A DNA stretch of 64,000 nt from the NCBI RefSeq assembly GCF_009299835.1, contig NZ_VKCZ01000003.1, forward strand, positions 372,001 through 436,000, read 5' to 3'. The stretch's first letter is position 1, and each line of letters begins with the position of its first letter. This DNA comes from Microlunatus speluncae (lineage in GTDB: Bacteria > Actinomycetota > Actinomycetes > Propionibacteriales > Propionibacteriaceae). This document shows positions 60,675-64,000 of the stretch, piece by piece. The position numbers were made by a program, and so were the translations under genes. The notes below the pieces were generated by a model. It was given only the letters and a program-made list of their open reading frames with translations. It was not told where the DNA came from and made no database searches.

Positions 60675-61148
60675 TCAGGTCCGATTTGTCCCGGCCGTGC
60701 CCTCGGCCTCGGCCTTGATCCGCTGCAGCGTGGTCCGCATTCCGTTCCGGTTGGTGCGTCCCCGCCAGCGACCGAGCAGTGCCCAGTAGATCCGGGTGCC
60801 GATGGAATCGGTGAGCTCGAACGACTCGGTCACCGTGCTGCCGGCCCGGTCCGGCTCGAAGACGTACCGCCAGGTGTTCAGCTCCGTGTCGCCGGCCGTG
60901 ACGACGAACGCGAACTCCCGGCCCGGCTCGCAGGCCACGATCCGGCAGACGCTCCAGTAGGTCGGCCCCTTGCCGTTGCGCTTGACGTGCCCGCGGAACC
61001 GCACGCCGACCGCCGGCCCGGTCGCCCCGCCCAGCCACTCGGCCTCGAACGTCTCCGGGCTGAACCGCCCGGTGTTGGTGATGTCGCTGACCAACTCCCA
61101 GACCTGGTTCGGCGGGGCATCGATCCGGATCGAGACAGCGTCTCTCAT
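60675..61148 (-). CDS. SRPBCC-family (polyketide-cyclase-like) protein
   Basis: 157 residues. The START-like fold begins DAVSIRIDAPPNQVWELVSD, then FSPETFEAEWLGGATGPAVG and the C-terminal helix IYWALLGRWRGRTNRNGMRT. These proteins bind small hydrophobic molecules in a cavity; some act as cyclases or lipid carriers. TAGGCT stands seven bases before the ATG on the minus strand, so the start is leaderless and confirmed. It is divergent from the NAD-binding gene. Confidence 0.88.
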   Translation of the reverse strand: MRDAVSIRIDAPPNQVWELVSDITNTGRFSPETFEAEWLGGATGPAVGVRFRGHVKRNGKGPTYWSVCRIVACEPGREFAFVVTAGDTELNTWRYVFEPDRAGSTVTESFELTDSIGTRIYWALLGRWRGRTNRNGMRTTLQRIKAEAEGTAGTNRT

Positions 61149-61272
61149 GATCGCCAGCCTAGTGTCGGCGGCGACACCGTCCCGCTCGGCCGACCTGCCG
61201 ATCTCAGCCCCTGGCTCGCCGGTCGACGCTCGGTGGGTAGGTTCGCTGGATGGACCGAGCGGCGAGACGGCG

Positions 61273-62175
61273 ATGACGCGGGTGTTGGTCACCGGCGCGT
61301 CCGGGTTCATCGGGTCGCACCTGTGTGCGGAGCTGGTCGCGGGCGGGCACACCGTACGGGCGATGACGCGGCGGCCGGACGACTATGCCGGAGCCGGCGA
61401 GCCGATCGCGGGGGATGTGTCCGATCCGGACAGCCTCGAGCCGGGGCTGGCCGGGGCCGATGCCGCCTACTACCTGGTGCACGCGCTGGGGTCGGACGAC
61501 TTCGTGGAACGGGACGCCGAGGCGGCTCGGGCGTTCGGCGAGGCTGCCGCCCGGGCCGGGGTCGGTCAGTTGATCTACCTCGGTGGGCTCGGGGTCGACG
61601 ACGGCCGGTTGTCCGATCATCTGCGGTCCCGGCGGGAGGTCGAGGGGCTGCTGGCCGGTGGAGGGGTGCCGGTCACCACGCTGCGGGCCGCGATCGTGAT
61701 CGGCCACGACGGGATCTCCTGGGAGCTGACCCGACAGCTGGCGCAGCGGTTGCCGGCCATGATCACGCCGGCCTGGGTGTCGACCCGGACCCAGCCGATC
61801 GCCCTGGTCGACATGATCCGTTACCTGGTCGGGGTGCTCGGCCGGCCGGAGACGTACGGCAGCGCGTACGACGTCGGCGGTCCGGAGGTGCTGAGCTACG
61901 GCGAGATGCTGCGCCGGGTGGCCAAGATCATCGACGGGCGGCCGCTGCCGATGTTGCCGGTGCCGCTGCTCACGCCGCGGCTGTCCTCGGCCTGGCTGCA
62001 GTTGATCACCGACGTCGACCCGGTCACCGCCCGTAACCTGATCGGGTCGATGAGCAACGAGGTGGTGGTCCGGGACGACCGGATCCGGCGGCTGATCCCC
62101 GGTGACCAGCTCGGCTACGACGACGCCGTCCGCGCCGCGCTGATCGACTGCCGGCGGGCCGGCGAGTCCTGGTGA
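61273..62175 (+). CDS. NAD(P)-binding extended SDR (NmrA-like)
   Basis: 300 residues. The Rossmann start is TRVLVTGASGFIGSHLCAEL with GASGFIGS as the NAD(P) loop; GGLGVDD and SDHLRSRREVEGLL follow. YxxxK is not clearly kept, so this may be a regulator- or isomerase-like member (the TMR/ycf39-like group). The following CPBP protease gene starts within its stop (GTGA). Confidence 0.87.
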   Translation: MTRVLVTGASGFIGSHLCAELVAGGHTVRAMTRRPDDYAGAGEPIAGDVSDPDSLEPGLAGADAAYYLVHALGSDDFVERDAEAARAFGEAAARAGVGQLIYLGGLGVDDGRLSDHLRSRREVEGLLAGGGVPVTTLRAAIVIGHDGISWELTRQLAQRLPAMITPAWVSTRTQPIALVDMIRYLVGVLGRPETYGSAYDVGGPEVLSYGEMLRRVAKIIDGRPLPMLPVPLLTPRLSSAWLQLITDVDPVTARNLIGSMSNEVVVRDDRIRRLIPGDQLGYDDAVRAALIDCRRAGESW

Positions 62176-62852
62176 TCACCGGCTCGACGGTGCGGGGCGC
62201 GACGGGATCCGCCCTGGAGCGGCGACCGACGCTGGCCCGACTGCTGGTGTTGATCGTGCTGGGCGCCGGGATCGCGCTGCTCCAGCTGTCGTTCGCCAGC
62301 CCGCCCGGCAGTCCCCGGTTCTATCTGCTGAGCCTGGCGCTGGCCGCGGTCTGGCTGGCCGGCGGGCTGTTGCTCGGGCCGATCAGCTGGCTGCCCGACC
62401 GGCCGCGACCGTTCGGCCGGACGATCATCGCGCCGATCATGGTCGGGCTCGGGCTGGCCGCGATCTTCCTGCTCGGTGCCGTGATCGTGCATCGGGTGCC
62501 AGTGCTGGACCGGGTGCTGGCCGGCGTCTTCGACTACGCCGACCGGGGCCTGCCGGCCCTGGTGCTCGGGATCACGGTGATCAACGCGGCCGGCGAGGAG
62601 CTGTTCTTCCGCGGCGCGCTGTGGCGGCTGGTCCGGGAGCCGTACCGCCTGCTGGCGACGACGCTGCTCTACGCCCTCGCGACCATCGCCACCGGCAATC
62701 CGCTGCTGGTCTTCGCGGCCGTGCTGCTCGCCCTGGTCGTCGGTCGGCTGCGGCAGGTGACCGGCGCGGTCATCGCCCCGATCCTGGCTCACGCCGCGTG
62801 GTCGGTGACGATGCTGCTCGCCGTACCTCCGTTGACCTCCCCAGGCGGTTAG
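62172..62852 (+). CDS. CPBP-family intramembrane protease (Abi)
   Basis: 226 residues with about six helices. The catalytic motif is AAGEELFFRGAL (EExxxR) and the second metal-site helix holds ILAHAAWSVTM with the histidine. The family performs CAAX processing, bacteriocin-immunity or other membrane proteolysis. The GTG overlaps the preceding stop by four bases, so both are translated together; they may share a substrate pathway. It is convergent with the sialidase gene. Confidence 0.87.
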   Translation: MITGSTVRGATGSALERRPTLARLLVLIVLGAGIALLQLSFASPPGSPRFYLLSLALAAVWLAGGLLLGPISWLPDRPRPFGRTIIAPIMVGLGLAAIFLLGAVIVHRVPVLDRVLAGVFDYADRGLPALVLGITVINAAGEELFFRGALWRLVREPYRLLATTLLYALATIATGNPLLVFAAVLLALVVGRLRQVTGAVIAPILAHAAWSVTMLLAVPPLTSPGG

Positions 62853-64000
62853 CGCACTGTGACCGGGGCGGCCCAGACGGCCTTGCGGAGCGGGGTGTTC
62901 GGCGTCCATTCGGCGCCGCGGTCGCCGAAGGTGAGCACCCGGTTCGGGCCGATCGGCAGCTGGGTTCCGTTGCCCGAGTTGAGATAGTCGACCACGGCGG
63001 GGGCGGACCATGATCGTCCGTTGCCGTCGGGCGAGCTCAAGATCGACTGCCCGGGGCGACCGACGTAGAGCACGAGCCTTCCGTTGCCGAGCAAGATCAG
63101 ATCGGGGAAGACGCCGACCACCGGGAGCCGGTCCGGACCGGCGACCAGCGGCACCGGCGTGCTCCAGGTCGCGCCGTCGTCGGTCGATCGCGCCTGGTAG
63201 AGCGGCTGATAGCTGCCGGTCCTCATGATCGCCAGCATCGATCCGTCGGCCGTCCGCTCGATCGCGGCCTCACAGAGGCACTCGTAGTTCTGCCGGTCGG
63301 GCAGGTCGGCGGCGACCGTGCCGCGCACGGTCCAGTTCTCGCCGCCGTCGGTCGAGGCCAGCAGGATCTGCCGGAACTTCTTGTCCGGGGCGTAGAACCC
63401 GTAGCCGGACTGGAAGAGCGTGCCGTCGGCGTCCTCGATCACCCGGTGCACCAGGACGAAGCCGCCGAGCGGATGGCCGGGCCGGCTGGTCGCGGTCGAG
63501 ATCGGCTTCATCGCGGTCGGCGCGGTCATCCGGCCGGCCCGGTGGGTCCAGGTGTGACCGCCGTCGCTGGACACCGCGGTCGGCACCTCGGCCTGCAGGC
63601 TGCCGGAGTCGTCGATCATGAACGTGTGGTACGACACCGCGAGCAGGTCGCCGCCCTGCAGCCGGCTGAGGTAGAAGGATTGCTCGTCCGGGAAGGGATT
63701 CCGGTCGTCGGCGTTGGTCCAGGTCGCACCATGATCAAGGGACGACGCCATCGCGGTGCCGGTGTCATGGGCGGTGTCGCCGTGCACCGGGTAGGACACC
63801 AGGATCTCTTCGCCGCCGCCCGGCTGCGGCACGCTGACCACGGTGTTCGGCATCTGCATCAGACCCTCGTCGGTCTGGTCGATGATCGTCGGGCGGCCGA
63901 CCCGGAGGGTGGGATGCGGCGGTGCCGGTCGGACACCGGCCCCGTCGTCCACGGCCACGTCGTCGACGAAGATCGTGTCCCCGGAGGTGGCCGTGCCCGC
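62849..64000 (-). CDS. Exo-sialidase/BNR-repeat glycosidase (partial; start outside window)
   Basis: At least 383 residues; the frame is open through the right edge. Asp-box (BNR) repeats are clear: SLDHGATWT, SSDGGHTWTH, STDGGENWTV and STDDGATWSTP, forming a six-bladed propeller typical of exo-sialidases and related lyases. The residues just upstream of the propeller (DTIFVDDVAVDDGAG) look like the end of a jelly-roll carbohydrate-binding module, so the full protein is larger. The GTG at 63958 is internal. No signal is visible because the beginning is missing. Confidence 0.85.
   Translation of the reverse strand, partial: AGTATSGDTIFVDDVAVDDGAGVRPAPPHPTLRVGRPTIIDQTDEGLMQMPNTVVSVPQPGGGEEILVSYPVHGDTAHDTGTAMASSLDHGATWTNADDRNPFPDEQSFYLSRLQGGDLLAVSYHTFMIDDSGSLQAEVPTAVSSDGGHTWTHRAGRMTAPTAMKPISTATSRPGHPLGGFVLVHRVIEDADGTLFQSGYGFYAPDKKFRQILLASTDGGENWTVRGTVAADLPDRQNYECLCEAAIERTADGSMLAIMRTGSYQPLYQARSTDDGATWSTPVPLVAGPDRLPVVGVFPDLILLGNGRLVLYVGRPGQSILSSPDGNGRSWSAPAVVDYLNSGNGTQLPIGPNRVLTFGDRGAEWTPNTPLRKAVWAAPVTVR

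Overview
The window is very GC-rich actinobacterial chromosome. Codon third positions are strongly G/C, Shine-Dalgarno sites are mixed with many apparent leaderless starts (a TANNNT-like -10 box 6-8 bases before the start codon), and F420-type, Nudix, LAL-regulator and dnaX-ybaB-recR contents are typical of Actinomycetota. Gene content and the SLPEPVEG-coding repeat suggest a soil Propionibacteriales (Microlunatus/Friedmanniella-like) organism; this placement is inference. Density is about one gene per kb, mostly single genes or 2-3 gene operons. No prophage, plasmid origin, CRISPR array or intact insertion sequence was seen.

Layout. 1-13 kb: end of an ECF sigma factor, a GH2 glycosidase, a succinate-semialdehyde-type dehydrogenase, a beta-propeller lipoprotein, a divergent FAD oxidoreductase/ECF41 sigma pair with matching promoters on both sides, a 700-bp non-coding stretch holding three related hairpins, an aldo/keto reductase, an RNA methyltransferase coupled to a DUF389 membrane protein, and acetoacetate-CoA ligase. 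13-19 kb: an MFS transporter with a palindromic operator, a two-nuclease toxin with a YezG-like immunity gene, a GlsB-type membrane protein, an LLM oxidoreductase, a GntR regulator and a MutT-type Nudix hydrolase. 19-25.7 kb: Ski2-like helicase, DedA protein, menB, a RelE/ParE-type toxin-antitoxin pair, upp and tadA with its acidic partner gene.

25.7-32 kb: tRNA-Ser(CGA) followed by what looks like a collapsed defence island (Mrr-like remnant, intact Fic gene, 8-codon HsdR-like remnant), then a cation/proton antiporter, a LytR_C protein, a HerA-like ATPase and a hypothetical gene bracketed by inverted copies of one palindromic repeat. 32-44.8 kb: a Tat-exported heparinase-type lyase, two small genes including a well-supported 25-residue peptide gene, HAD and DUF402 proteins, a kinase-like P-loop protein, a secreted carboxylesterase, a phosphotransferase with an odd C-terminus, a DoxX protein with twin operators, and a nitrilase-fold protein lacking catalytic residues. 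44.8-48.4 kb: an EamA-OpuAC fusion membrane protein, tRNA-Ser(GGA), a DUF1707 protein and the small SRP RNA. 48.4-64 kb: winged-helix protein, SDR, HAD, MFS, the dnaX-ybaB-recR operon, a large LuxR-family regulator, a Gfo/Idh/MocA oxidoreductase, SRPBCC, an NAD-binding protein coupled to a CPBP protease, and a sialidase that runs off the window.

Most genes are housekeeping or catabolic. The least explained parts are the 25-residue peptide gene, the EamA-OpuAC fusion, the hairpin array at 7.9-8.4 kb, the double-nuclease toxin, the decayed tRNA-adjacent island, and a window-wide excess of TGATCA/TTGATC-type words.
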